From: Gandjariella thermophila
GTDB lineage: Bacteria > Actinomycetota > Actinomycetes > Mycobacteriales > Pseudonocardiaceae
Assembly (NCBI RefSeq): GCF_005405885.1
Contig: NZ_BJFL01000002.1
Location: 337,107-401,106, forward strand
Direction: 5' to 3'
DNA length: 64,000 nucleotides
The translations under genes were made by a program, and so were the position numbers. Position 1 is the stretch's first letter. Each line of letters begins with the position of its first letter. A model generated the notes under the pieces. It was not told where the DNA came from and did no database searches. It saw only the letters and a program-made list of their open reading frames with translations. Below, in pieces: positions 15,788 to 23,540 of this stretch.

Positions 15788-16549
15788 TCAGGCCCTCGGG
15801 CCGCCGGCGACGTAGATGACCTGACCGGAGACGAACGACGCCTCGTCGCTGATCAGGAAGGCGGCCACGTTGGCGATGTCCTCCGGCACGCCGACCCGGC
15901 GCACCGGGATCTCCGCGGCCGCGGCCTGCTGGAAGTCCTCGAAGGACATGCCAACCCGCTCCGCGGTGGCCGCGGTCATGTCGGTGACGATGAAGCCCGG
16001 CGCGATCGCGTTCACCGTGACGCCGAACTTACCCAGCTCGATGGCCAGCGTCTTGGTCAGGCCCTGCAGGCCGGCCTTGGCCGTGGAGTAGTTCGCCTGG
16101 CCCCGGTTGCCCAGCGCGGACACGCTGGAGAGGTTGACGATCCGGCCCCACTTCTGCTCGGTCATGTACTTCTGCGCCGCCCGGCTCATCAGGAACGAGC
16201 CGCGCAGGTGCACGGCGATGACCGAGTCCCAGTCCTCGTCGGTCATCTTGAACAGGAGGTTGTCCCGGGTGATGCCGGCGTTGTTGACCAGCACGGTGGG
16301 CGCGCCGAGCTGGTCGGCGACCCGCCCGACGGCGGCGTCCACCTGGTCGGTCTTGCTGACGTCGGCGCCCACGGCGAGGGCACGGCCGCCCGCCGCCTCG
16401 ATCTCCTTCACGGTGTCGGCACAACTCGACTCGTGCAGGTCGACGACGCCCACGGCGAAACCGTCCTGGGCGAGCCGCTTGGCCACGGCGGCGCCGATGC
16501 CGCGGGCGGCTCCGGTGACGATCGCGACGCGGGGGTTGCTCTGGGTCAC
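15788..16549 (-). CDS. FabG-like short-chain dehydrogenase/reductase
   Basis: 253 residues from GTG 16549, six bases after AGGAGG. Rossmann motif TGAARGIG near the N-terminus, NNAG, catalytic Ser in LSSVSALG and YSTAK are all present. Best reading is an NAD(P)-dependent 3-hydroxyacyl-CoA or 3-oxoacyl-ACP reductase. With the MaoC hydratase it would carry out hydration and oxidation of enoyl-CoAs produced by the neighbouring dehydrogenases. Confidence 0.92.
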   Translation of the reverse strand: MTQSNPRVAIVTGAARGIGAAVAKRLAQDGFAVGVVDLHESSCADTVKEIEAAGGRALAVGADVSKTDQVDAAVGRVADQLGAPTVLVNNAGITRDNLLFKMTDEDWDSVIAVHLRGSFLMSRAAQKYMTEQKWGRIVNLSSVSALGNRGQANYSTAKAGLQGLTKTLAIELGKFGVTVNAIAPGFIVTDMTAATAERVGMSFEDFQQAAAAEIPVRRVGVPEDIANVAAFLISDEASFVSGQVIYVAGGPRA

Positions 16550-16604
16550 GCGTTCCTCCTGCTGACGTTGCATGGTGCGGTCCGCCCCTTCTCCAGGGTG
16601 CGGC

Positions 16605-17309
16605 CTAGGAGATATCTGCGGTAGTGATACCGGGGACGAGTTCGGCCAGCCGCGCCCGGGTGGTGGCCGCGTCGGTGTGCCGGATGGCGCGCATGCCCAC
16701 CGCCGCGGCGGCATCGGTGTTGGGCGACGCGTCGTCCACGAACACCGCCTCGGCCGGTGCCACGCCGGCGTGGTCCAGGGCCAGCCGGTAGATCCTCGGG
16801 TCCGGCTTGCGCAGGCCCACCTCGCCGGAGATGACCACGCCGTCGAAGATCTCGGCGATCAGTGCCCTCGGGTAGGTGTTTCCCCAGCTGTTGGACAGCA
16901 GCACGGTGCGCAGGCCGCGGTCGCGTAGCTCACGGACCAGTTCGATCATGGCGTCGTCCAGCCGCATGGCGCCGAACAGCCGGGTGAGCAGCCCTTCGGC
17001 GACCACCGGCGACCCGTCGTGGGTGGCCAGCTCCGCGGCCAGCAGCCGCTCGAACTCCTCGATGGCCAGCTCCCCGGTCTCCAGCCGGTGCACCGGGGTG
17101 CCCACCGGCGCCGACCGGGACATCCACGCCTTCAGCGCCGCGGAGAACGTCTCCGGCCGGATGCCGTCGGCGGCCAGCCACGCCGCGATGCTCTCCCGCA
17201 CCGGTGTGGTGAGCACGCCGCCGTAGTCGAAGACCGCCGCCCGGATGGTCGCCTCGGCCGGCCTCGCCGCGCCGGATGCCGGCGGGGCGTCGCCGGTCGC
17301 TCGTCCCAT
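16605..17309 (-). CDS. HAD-superfamily hydrolase
   Basis: 234 residues; ATG 17309 is preceded by GGGAGGT. Motif I is FDYGGVLT (nucleophile Asp present, second Asp of DxD replaced by Gly, as in the epoxide-hydrolase-N-like branch), motif II LLSNS, motif III Lys in RKPDPRIY, motif IV FVDDASPN. Members hydrolyse phosphates, CoA-related or halogenated substrates; this one is not assignable. It opens the HAD-SDR-MaoC operon. Confidence 0.85.
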   Translation of the reverse strand: MGRATGDAPPASGAARPAEATIRAAVFDYGGVLTTPVRESIAAWLAADGIRPETFSAALKAWMSRSAPVGTPVHRLETGELAIEEFERLLAAELATHDGSPVVAEGLLTRLFGAMRLDDAMIELVRELRDRGLRTVLLSNSWGNTYPRALIAEIFDGVVISGEVGLRKPDPRIYRLALDHAGVAPAEAVFVDDASPNTDAAAAVGMRAIRHTDAATTRARLAELVPGITTADIS

Positions 17310-17325
17310 GCGCACCTCCCAAGTG

Positions 17326-17339
17326 AACAAGCGCTTAGA
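17326..17339. promoter_or_regulatory. AAGCGCTT palindrome in the HAD operon promoter
   Basis: AACAAGCGCTTAGA contains the perfect octamer palindrome AAGCGCTT and matches the KstR2 consensus (AnCAAGnnCTTGnT) at 8 of 10 defined positions. It lies 17 bases upstream of the HAD start codon, a position suited to repression. Confidence 0.4.
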
Positions 17340-17432
17340 AAGTACCGGGAGGGCGTGGTCCGGCGCTGTGGTCCGCGCCATACCGGGGCGGCGATTCGTC
17401 ACTTGACCGTTCCGTGCCGGTGACCGGCGGGG

Positions 17433-18128
17433 TCAGCGGCAGAGGCGTTCCTCGCCGGCGCGGGCGGCTTCGCCGGTCAGCTCCGCGTGCCGGTCGCGGA
17501 TGCCGCGGATCAGCAGGGCGAGCCCGTAGTCGAAGGTGGCCTGCGGCGGGGACCAGTCCGCCGCCGCGGCGGCCAGGTGCGGGTACCGGGCGCTGTCCTG
17601 CGCCGCCGCCAGCAGCGCGCTGTCGTCCGCGCCGGCCTCGCCGCGGGCGGCCTCGGCCTGCCACTCCAGCGCCATCCCGCCGATGTAGGCGCCGAGCACG
17701 AAGAACACTTGCTGCGCCTCGCGCGGCGGGAACCCGGCGGCCACCAGCTCGCCGAGCGCGAGGTCGTAGCCGGCCAGCATGTCCAGGGTGGGGCGGTTGC
17801 CGGCGACCACCTGCGGCGCGTCCCGGACCGACACCATCACCTCGAACATGGTGCGGCTGCGCTGCTCCAGCCACTCCCACCAGGGTTGGCCGCGGACCGG
17901 CCGGTCGACCACCTTCACCTGGCCGCGGCGCATCAGGTGCTCGGCGACCCGGTCCAGCAGCTCCCGCTTGCTGGCGATGTACCAGTACAGCGTCGGCGCG
18001 GACACGTTGAGCCGCTCCGCGATCCGGCGCAGCGTCACGGCCGCCAGTCCGCGCTCGACCATGAGCTCGACGGCGGTGCTGACGATGGCCTCCCGGGACA
18101 CGGGTTTGGCGCTCGGTCGGGAAACCAC
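17433..18128 (-). CDS. TetR-family repressor divergent from ABC exporter
   Basis: 231 residues from GTG 18128. N-terminal HTH: REAIVSTAVELMVERGLAA followed by TLRRIAERLNVSAPTLYWYI (about 12-55), then the TetR_C_1-type ligand domain as in TetR and OtrR. Two operator palindromes fill the 112-bp divergent gap to the ABC transporter, so it probably represses itself and the exporter until the exported compound binds. Confidence 0.9.
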   Translation of the reverse strand: MVSRPSAKPVSREAIVSTAVELMVERGLAAVTLRRIAERLNVSAPTLYWYIASKRELLDRVAEHLMRRGQVKVVDRPVRGQPWWEWLEQRSRTMFEVMVSVRDAPQVVAGNRPTLDMLAGYDLALGELVAAGFPPREAQQVFFVLGAYIGGMALEWQAEAARGEAGADDSALLAAAQDSARYPHLAAAAADWSPPQATFDYGLALLIRGIRDRHAELTGEAARAGEERLCR

Positions 18129-18137
18129 GTTGACAGA

Positions 18138-18177
18138 CTAACAGTGTTAGAGTTAGGTGTGCCTCTAACACTGTTCG
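18138..18177. promoter_or_regulatory. Twin TetR operators in the divergent promoter
   Basis: Site 1, CTAACAGTGTTAG (18138-18150), is a perfect palindrome with one central base. Site 2, CTAACACTGTTCG (18165-18177), is the same sequence with two substitutions. The centres are 27 bp apart. The spacing and tandem form are typical for two TetR dimers controlling divergent genes. Confidence 0.8.
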
Positions 18178-18240
18178 AGGCTTGACGGGTGACGCGAGTT
18201 CGCGGCAGCCCGCGAACTCGCGGAGAAGAGGGGTGGCTTC

Positions 18241-19218
18241 GTGGCCAGACAGGCGGCGGTCAGCGTTCGCGGGCTGGTGAAGCGGTACGGCGAGGTCGAG
18301 GCCGTGCGCGGCATCGACCTGGAGGTGGCCGCGGGCGAGATGTTCGGCTTCCTCGGGCCCAACGGCGCGGGCAAGACCACGGCGATCAAGATCCTCTGCA
18401 CGATCGCGGAGGCGACCAGCGGCTCGGCCACCGTCGCCGGGCACGACGTCAACACCGAGCGTTCGGCGGTGCGCCGGCGGATCGGCCTGGTGTTCCAGGA
18501 GCCGACCCTGGACGGCTACCTCACCGCCGAGCAGAACCTGCGCTTCCACGGCGAGCTGTACGGCATGCCGCGGCGGCTGCTGCGGGAGCGCATCGACGAG
18601 GTGCTGGAGATGGTCGGCCTCACCGACCGCCGCCGGGACCAAGTGATCAAGTTCTCCGGCGGGATGAAGCGCCGGCTGGAGATCGGCCGTGGCCTGCTGC
18701 ACTCCCCGCAGGTGCTGTTCCTGGACGAGCCGACCATCGGGCTCGACCCGCAGACCAGGGCGTCGATCTGGGAGTACATCGCCTCGCTGCGCGAGCGGCA
18801 GGACATCACCATCTTCGTCACCACGCACTACATGGACGAGGCGGAGAACTGCGACCGGATCGCGATCATGAACGAGGGAAGGATCGTGGTCACCGACACC
18901 CCGGACGCGCTGAAGAGCAGCGTCGGCGCGGACCGGGTGCAGATCCGCACGGAGGACGACGCCGCGGCCATCCGGCAGTTGCGGGACCGGCTGGGGGTGG
19001 AGGCGGCGATGCACGACGGCATGGTGACCTTCTCGGTCGCCGGCGGGGCCGAGTTCGTGCCCAAGCTGTTCGCCACGTTGCCGCTGCGGATCGACACCGT
19101 GACAGTGACCCGGCCCAGCCTCGACGACGTGTTCATGTCCTACACCGGCCGTACGATCTCCGACGCGCAGGCGGACGGTTCGTCGGCCTTCCTCCGGGCG
19201 ATGGCAGGGAGAAGATGA
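18241..19218 (+). CDS. ABC exporter ATP-binding protein, DrrA-like
   Basis: 325 residues from GTG 18241, preceded by GAGGGGTGG. Walker A GPNGAGKTT, signature FSGGMKRRLEIGRGL, Walker B VLFLDEPTIGLDPQTR and the switch His in VTTHYMDEAE are all present. The C-terminal extension after residue 230 is the DrrA/DUF4162 type. The protein powers drug or lipid export with the permease encoded next. TetR control suggests an inducible resistance or secretion pump. Confidence 0.93.
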   Translation: MARQAAVSVRGLVKRYGEVEAVRGIDLEVAAGEMFGFLGPNGAGKTTAIKILCTIAEATSGSATVAGHDVNTERSAVRRRIGLVFQEPTLDGYLTAEQNLRFHGELYGMPRRLLRERIDEVLEMVGLTDRRRDQVIKFSGGMKRRLEIGRGLLHSPQVLFLDEPTIGLDPQTRASIWEYIASLRERQDITIFVTTHYMDEAENCDRIAIMNEGRIVVTDTPDALKSSVGADRVQIRTEDDAAAIRQLRDRLGVEAAMHDGMVTFSVAGGAEFVPKLFATLPLRIDTVTVTRPSLDDVFMSYTGRTISDAQADGSSAFLRAMAGRR

Positions 19219-20117
19219 CCGAGCAGACCCAGATCGAGCGCACCGAGGTGCGCGAACCCGAGGCACGGCCGGCGCGGCGGGCGGCTCCGCCGCTCACCCC
19301 GCGGGGCGTCGGCCACGAGGCCCGCGCCGCGCTGATGGTGTGGCGGCGGGAGATGATCCGGTTCCGCAACGATCGGGCTCGGATGTTCACCATGCTGCTG
19401 CAGCCGCTGCTGTTCCTGTTCGTCATGGGTACCGGGCTGTCCAGTGTGGTCAACACCGGCGGCGGGCTGGACTTCCGCACCTTCCTCTTCCCCGGCGTGC
19501 TGGCGATGTCGGTGCTGTTCAGCGCAGCGTTCGCGGGCATCTCCCTGGTGTGGGACCGGGAGTTCGGCTTCCTGCGGGAGATGCTGGTGGCGCCGGTGAG
19601 CAAGGCGTCCATCATCGTCGGCAAGTGTCTCGGCGGCGCCACCACCGCGACGCTGCAGAGCGTGGTGCTGCTCGCCCTCGCCGGCCTGGTCGGCGTGCCC
19701 TACCACCCGCTGCTGCTGGTCAGCCTGCTGGCGCTGCTTTTCCTCGGCGCGTTCATGCTCACCGCGATGGGCGTGCTGCTGTCCGCGCGGATCAAGCAGA
19801 TCCAGGCGGCCATGCCGGCCAGCCAGCTCATCATCATGCCGATGATGTTCCTGTCCGGTGCGCTGTTTCCGATGGCGCACCTCCCCGACTGGCTGTCCCT
19901 GCTGACCAGGATCAACCCGCTCACCTACGTGGTGCAGCCGATGCGGGCGGTGATCTTCGACCACATCGACATCCCGCCGGCGGCGCGGGCCGCGTTCAAT
20001 CCGGCGATCACCTGGGGCGGCTGGCAGGTGCCGCTGGGGCTGCAGGTCCTCGTCGCCGCGGCGGTCACCGTGGCGATCCTCTCCACCTGCGTCGCCCTGT
20101 TCGACCGCACCGACTGA
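19215..20117 (+). CDS. ABC-2 type permease, DrrB-like
   Basis: 300 residues; ATG overlaps the ATPase stop (ATGA). A 45-residue cytoplasmic N-terminus precedes about six hydrophobic segments, including MLLQPLLFLFVMGTGL, FPGVLAMSVLFSAAFAGISL, ALAGLVGVPYHPLLLVSLLALL and a last one near the C-terminus. The EFGFLREMLVAPVS loop after the second segment is the conserved ABC-2 cytoplasmic helix. It forms the membrane half of the exporter. Confidence 0.92.
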   Translation: MTEQTQIERTEVREPEARPARRAAPPLTPRGVGHEARAALMVWRREMIRFRNDRARMFTMLLQPLLFLFVMGTGLSSVVNTGGGLDFRTFLFPGVLAMSVLFSAAFAGISLVWDREFGFLREMLVAPVSKASIIVGKCLGGATTATLQSVVLLALAGLVGVPYHPLLLVSLLALLFLGAFMLTAMGVLLSARIKQIQAAMPASQLIIMPMMFLSGALFPMAHLPDWLSLLTRINPLTYVVQPMRAVIFDHIDIPPAARAAFNPAITWGGWQVPLGLQVLVAAAVTVAILSTCVALFDRTD

Positions 20118-20129
20118 AAGCCGACGGTC

Positions 20130-20160
20130 GGGCGGTCGCGGGTGGGGGCCGCGACCGCCC
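20130..20160. terminator. Perfect 12-bp hairpin after the ABC exporter
   Basis: GGGCGGTCGCGG (20130-20141) pairs exactly with CCGCGACCGCCC (20149-20160) around a 7-base G-rich loop, 12 bases after the permease stop. Confidence 0.75.
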
Positions 20161-20343
20161 GTGCCCCACGATGTCCACCTTGGACGCGCCGGTGGCGGCC
20201 AGCACCCGCGCCACGTAGTCCGCGAGCTGCCGGGCGGTCTCCGCGATCGGGCCCATGGCCTGGAACGGGCTGCCCGGTAGGCCACCGAGGTTGGGTGCGA
20301 AGACGTAGTAGCCGGCGTCCACCGCAACCGGAATGCGTGACAA
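20158..20343 (-). pseudogene. Remnant of a class 2 triacylglycerol lipase/esterase
   Basis: The leftward frame reads AGYYVFAPNLGG, SPFQAMGPIAETARQLADYV and VLAATGASKVDIVGHG, which matches the stretch of secreted actinomycete lipases leading to the nucleophile elbow. Similarity stops exactly where GHSQGG should occur, so the serine and the rest of the enzyme are absent; the frame then runs into the terminator of the ABC operon. The N-terminal signal region is also missing. It is a fragment left by deletion. Confidence 0.65.
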
Positions 20344-20496
20344 ATGCCAGCCTTACCGGTCATCAACGGGACGGAATTATTACGCTGAGATCCAATTCAG
20401 CCGGTGCGGGCCGGCGGCCGCGCCGCCATCAGCGTGAATATGATTCAGAATCAGCCTAGCGACTACTAGCCGCTGGGCCGGTGTGGTGACACTCGT
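20344..20496. other. Gene-free stretch between lipase remnant and DUF899 gene
   Basis: It contains one perfect 13-base palindrome, TGATTCAGAATCA (20441-20453), and an AT-rich segment near 20370-20395. No coding sequence is seen. It may be the old promoter of the lipase. Confidence 0.4.
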
Positions 20497-21177
20497 CTAG
20501 TAGCTCAGTGCGGCGAACCAGTCGCGCCGGCCCTGGCGGGTGAGGTCGAGGATGTGCCACACCGGGTTGAGCAGGTCGATGCCACGCTGGTCGATGTCGT
20601 CGGACATCCGGGGATGCGCCGAGTAGAAGTGGCACACCGACCCGTCGTCGCCGCGGGTGAACACCGACACCGTCGAGTCCTGGTTGCCCTCGGCGTCCTC
20701 GCTGCCGAGGTCGTACTTGAAGGTGCTGGACCCGGCGCTGAGCAGGCGCAGGTTCGTCCACCGCCGGTTCCGGGCGTGCTCGCGGAGCGTGGGCAGGTCG
20801 GCCGCGGCGACGATGGCGAGGTCGACGTTCTGCGCGACGTGGTGGGCGACTCCGTTGAACCCGTCGATCCACATGGTGCACATGGGGCACGGCTCGGTCT
20901 GCTGCTTGCCGTACATGAAGTGGTAGATGACCAGGTCGCGTCCGGGGCCGGTGAACAGTTCGCTCAGTCGCACGGTCGTCACCGGTGCGTCACCGGCCTG
21001 CAGGTCGGCGGGGCCCTCCTCGAACACGTAGTCCTTGACCACCGGGCCGAGCGGCAGCCGGCGGCGCAGGGTGGCGACCCGTTCCCGATGGCGCATCAGC
21101 TCGACCTCGGCCTGCCGCAGCTCTTCGCGGGCGTTGGCGTATTCGACCGACTCCCCGGTGAGATTGGTGTGACGCAT
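20497..21177 (-). CDS. DUF899 family thioredoxin-like protein
   Basis: 226 residues; ATG 21177 follows AGGAGG. The DUF899 pattern is clear: VVKDYVFEEGP, YHFMYGKQQTEPCPMCTMWIDGFNG with a CPMC dithiol motif, and GSSTFKYDLGSEDAEGNQDSTVSVF, then CHFYSAHPR. A thioredoxin-fold redox role is likely from the CxxC, but no reaction is established for the family. It is transcribed away from the sensor kinase gene. Confidence 0.88.
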   Translation of the reverse strand: MRHTNLTGESVEYANAREELRQAEVELMRHRERVATLRRRLPLGPVVKDYVFEEGPADLQAGDAPVTTVRLSELFTGPGRDLVIYHFMYGKQQTEPCPMCTMWIDGFNGVAHHVAQNVDLAIVAAADLPTLREHARNRRWTNLRLLSAGSSTFKYDLGSEDAEGNQDSTVSVFTRGDDGSVCHFYSAHPRMSDDIDQRGIDLLNPVWHILDLTRQGRRDWFAALSY

Positions 21178-21497
21178 CGCTGCCTCCTGGCGACGGCAGG
21201 GGTAACTGCCGCACAGCGGCCACCATCGGTACCGGCCACCATTGTCTGGCCGCGCACGAGCGCCCGCCAGGCGGCGAGACGGCAGCGGGCTCCGGCAGTT
21301 ACGGCGCCGGAGGCCTGTTCCACATGGACGGTCACCGGCCCGCGGGCGAAGCAGTCGCGGGGATCGTCGCTGCCGCCACCGCCCGCGATGGTCCCTCGGC
21401 GCAACCGAAGCGTACTGGTCAGACCTCCACGCCGGCATCGCGCCTCGACTTGCTTCATTGCGCACCGGGGTCGAACACATGTTCGCCCACAGTCGGG

Positions 21498-21518
21498 TTA
21501 TCCACAGGGTTATCCACA
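21498..21518 (+). promoter_or_regulatory. Two tandem perfect DnaA boxes
   Basis: TTATCCACA is repeated in direct orientation, 12 bp from start to start. No dnaA or dnaN gene is near, so this is more likely a DnaA-controlled promoter or titration site than the chromosomal origin. Confidence 0.65.
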
Positions 21519-21526
21519 GATACGCA

Positions 21527-21540
21527 GTGACCCACGTCAC
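21527..21540. promoter_or_regulatory. CRP/FNR-like binding site upstream of the sensor kinase
   Basis: GTGACCCACGTCAC has the GTGA-N6-TCAC form recognised by CRP-family regulators in actinobacteria. It is positioned to affect the kinase promoter. Confidence 0.5.
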
Positions 21541-21583
21541 ACCATGTCGAAGAGTAACTGCCCTCTGACTACGGTCCGCAAGC

Positions 21584-22801
21584 GTGACACACGGCCATCG
21601 TGAGGCATGGCTGCAAGCTTCCGTGGAAATCACCTCGGCCGTGCTGGCCGGCGCCGGCCCGGATGGCTTGTGGCCGCTCATCGCGAAAAGCGCCCTGCCG
21701 GCCTCGGGCGCGGACATCGCCATGGTCATGGTGCCCACCAGTGATCCTGACTGGCTGGCCACGCCTGCTGCGGTCGGCGAGCGCGCTGAGACGCTGTTGG
21801 GGCTCCCGGTGCCCGTGGATGGTTCCCTTGCTGGGCCGGCCTTTGTCAAGGGCCAGCCGCAGCTCTGGGACGACATGGCCACGGACGACCGGTTCTCCTA
21901 CCCGCCGGCGCGCTCATTGTTGGCTCCCTTCTTCGGCCCCGGCATGTGCGTCCCGGTCGTGGATTCCGACGGGGAACGCCTGGGCGTGTTGGGGGTCGCC
22001 AAGGTTCGGGGGCGGCCCGGCTTCGATGACCAGGACGTGGCCATGCTCACCTCGTTCGCGGAGCAGGCCGTGCTCGCGAAGCAACTGGACGACCATCGCG
22101 CCCAAGCCGAGCAGTTGCGCTTGCTGGAAGAGCGCGACCGAATCGCCCGGGACCTGCACGACCACGTCATCTCCGAGGTGTTCGCGACCGGCATCACCCT
22201 GCAAGGCATCGCCGCCGCCGCGGACGTGGAACCCGTTGCGCAGCTGCGGCGGCGGCTGCTGAGCCTGGTGGGCCGGCTCGATGACGTCGTCGCCGAGATT
22301 CGCACGACCATCTCCGGGCTACGGCCCTCGCCGGTTCCGCATCAGCAGTCGACCGGCAGCATGCGGCAACGGCTGTTGGACGTCGTCCAGAACGCCGGCG
22401 GTCCGCTGGGATTCGCGCCGTCGCTGCACTTCAACGGCCCGGTCGAACTGATCGGCGCGACCCTGGCCGGTGATGTCGTCGCGGTCGTCCGCGAAGCACT
22501 GTCCAACACCGCCCGCCACGCCCACGCCACCGCCGTGCGCGTCGAGGTCACCGCCAGCGGCGCGGAGTTGGCCGTCCGCGTCGCCGACAACGGCCGCGGC
22601 ATCGGCGACACCACCCACCGCGGCGGCCTGCGCAACCTCCGCGCTCGCGCCGAACGCCACCGCGGCATGCTCGCGGTCTGCAGCCACCCCACGGGCACCA
22701 CCCTGACCTGGATTGTTCCCGTTACCCGCCCCGCTACGCGTCCAGCCACCCACAGCCCCGAGTTAGCGGCGGCGACAGGCCTTGGTGCGGGGTCCACATA
22801 G
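21584..22801 (+). CDS. GAF-domain sensor histidine kinase (NarL/DevS-type, HisKA_3)
   Basis: 405 residues from GTG 21584. A GAF sensor domain spans about residues 10-165. The dimerisation and phosphoacceptor helix ERDRIARDLHDHVISEVFATG places the phosphorylated His at 192. The ATPase domain shows VVREALSNTARHAHA (N box) and VADNGRGIG (G1 box). It lacks membrane segments, so it senses a cytoplasmic signal. No response-regulator gene is adjacent, which makes it an orphan kinase. Confidence 0.9.
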   Translation: MTHGHREAWLQASVEITSAVLAGAGPDGLWPLIAKSALPASGADIAMVMVPTSDPDWLATPAAVGERAETLLGLPVPVDGSLAGPAFVKGQPQLWDDMATDDRFSYPPARSLLAPFFGPGMCVPVVDSDGERLGVLGVAKVRGRPGFDDQDVAMLTSFAEQAVLAKQLDDHRAQAEQLRLLEERDRIARDLHDHVISEVFATGITLQGIAAAADVEPVAQLRRRLLSLVGRLDDVVAEIRTTISGLRPSPVPHQQSTGSMRQRLLDVVQNAGGPLGFAPSLHFNGPVELIGATLAGDVVAVVREALSNTARHAHATAVRVEVTASGAELAVRVADNGRGIGDTTHRGGLRNLRARAERHRGMLAVCSHPTGTTLTWIVPVTRPATRPATHSPELAAATGLGAGST

Positions 22802-22877
22802 GGTCGACCTTGTTGACCGCCCGGCTCGACCGAGGTCAGAGGGCTCTCCGGACCCGCTGATCGTTGATGGACACCGC

Positions 22878-23540
22878 ACTAGGGCGTGTCTGGTGGATCA
22901 GGCCCCCGATGAGTTCTGCCCGGCGGTAGTGACCCTGGCCAGTGGCCGGCACCGGGAGTCGCTCAACAGGTGAATCTTCGTGGTCAGCCCGCCGCGGGAG
23001 CGCCCCAGCGCCTCTCGGTCAGCCCGCTTGGGCCTCGCGGGCGTGGAACTCTTGTGATTCGACCCAACCCCCTGTGTCGTCTGTGGACTCGACCGGGGAC
23101 TCGGCTGGGGTCGCCAGCAGCGGGGTCATCTTGTGCTCCGGGATGTCCTTGGCCGGCGCATGGCACGCGCCGGCCGCGTGCTGATGCGCCCGGACCGTCG
23201 ACGAATCGGCCCCGACAGTCCACTGCGAGCCCTCGTCCATGTCACATCCAGCGCGTAGCCGGTCCATGATCTTCACCCATGTGCCATCGCCTGACCAGCG
23301 ACGATGCCGATAGACAGTCGTCCAGTTCCGGTAGGACGTCGGCAGGTACCGCCACGGCGCCCCTGCCCGGGTCCGCCAGATCACCTGCCGGTGATCCGAC
23401 CAGCGCCCGCCCCGGGCCGGCGTCCGGTCCGGCAGCAGCGGCTCCAACCGGTCCCACTCGGCATCGGTCAGATCGTGGCGATCATGCACCAGCAACGGAT
23501 AACGCACCTCAACATCAAGACCCATCAGACACGCCTTAGT
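22878..23540 (-). mobile_element. Shrunken IS5-like insertion sequence with 22-bp terminal inverted repeats
   Basis: The ends 22878-22899 and 23519-23540 are inverted repeats matching at 19 of 22 positions. The enclosed 663 bp encode only the front half of an IS5-family transposase, so internal sequence has been lost. The right end supplies the stop codon of the neighbouring beta-lactamase-like gene. It cannot move on its own but might be mobilised by a related transposase. Confidence 0.75.
22898..23525 (-). pseudogene. Truncated, frameshifted IS5-family transposase
   Basis: Reading from ATG 23525, the first frame gives the DUF4096 DNA-binding part (LTDAEWDRLEPLLPDR, WRYLPTSYRNWTTVYRHRRW) and the first catalytic Asp in TVGADSSTVRAHQHAAGA, then stops after 168 residues at 23019. 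Homology resumes in another frame with DREALGRSRGGLTTKIHLLSD and ends at a stop at 22898, before the second Asp and the Glu of the DDE triad. No slippery heptamer is evident at the shift, so mutation is more likely than programmed frameshifting. Confidence 0.8.

Larger units (their letters stand above)
21178..21583. promoter_or_regulatory. 406-bp divergent intergenic region with DnaA boxes and a CRP-like site
   Basis: No gene lies between DUF899 and the sensor kinase. Two perfect TTATCCACA DnaA boxes occur in tandem at 21498-21506 and 21510-21518. They are followed by the CRP/FNR-like GTGACCCACGTCAC at 21527-21540, which ends 43 bases before the kinase start. The left part next to DUF899 shows no clear element. 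Confidence 0.7.

Noticed and set aside
21498..21518. Chromosomal replication origin
   Set aside because: Only two DnaA boxes are present, with no dnaA, dnaN or AT-rich unwinding region.
22898..23525. Programmed frameshift producing full IS5 transposase
   Set aside because: No slippery heptamer is seen at the shift, and the joined product would still end before the complete DDE site.
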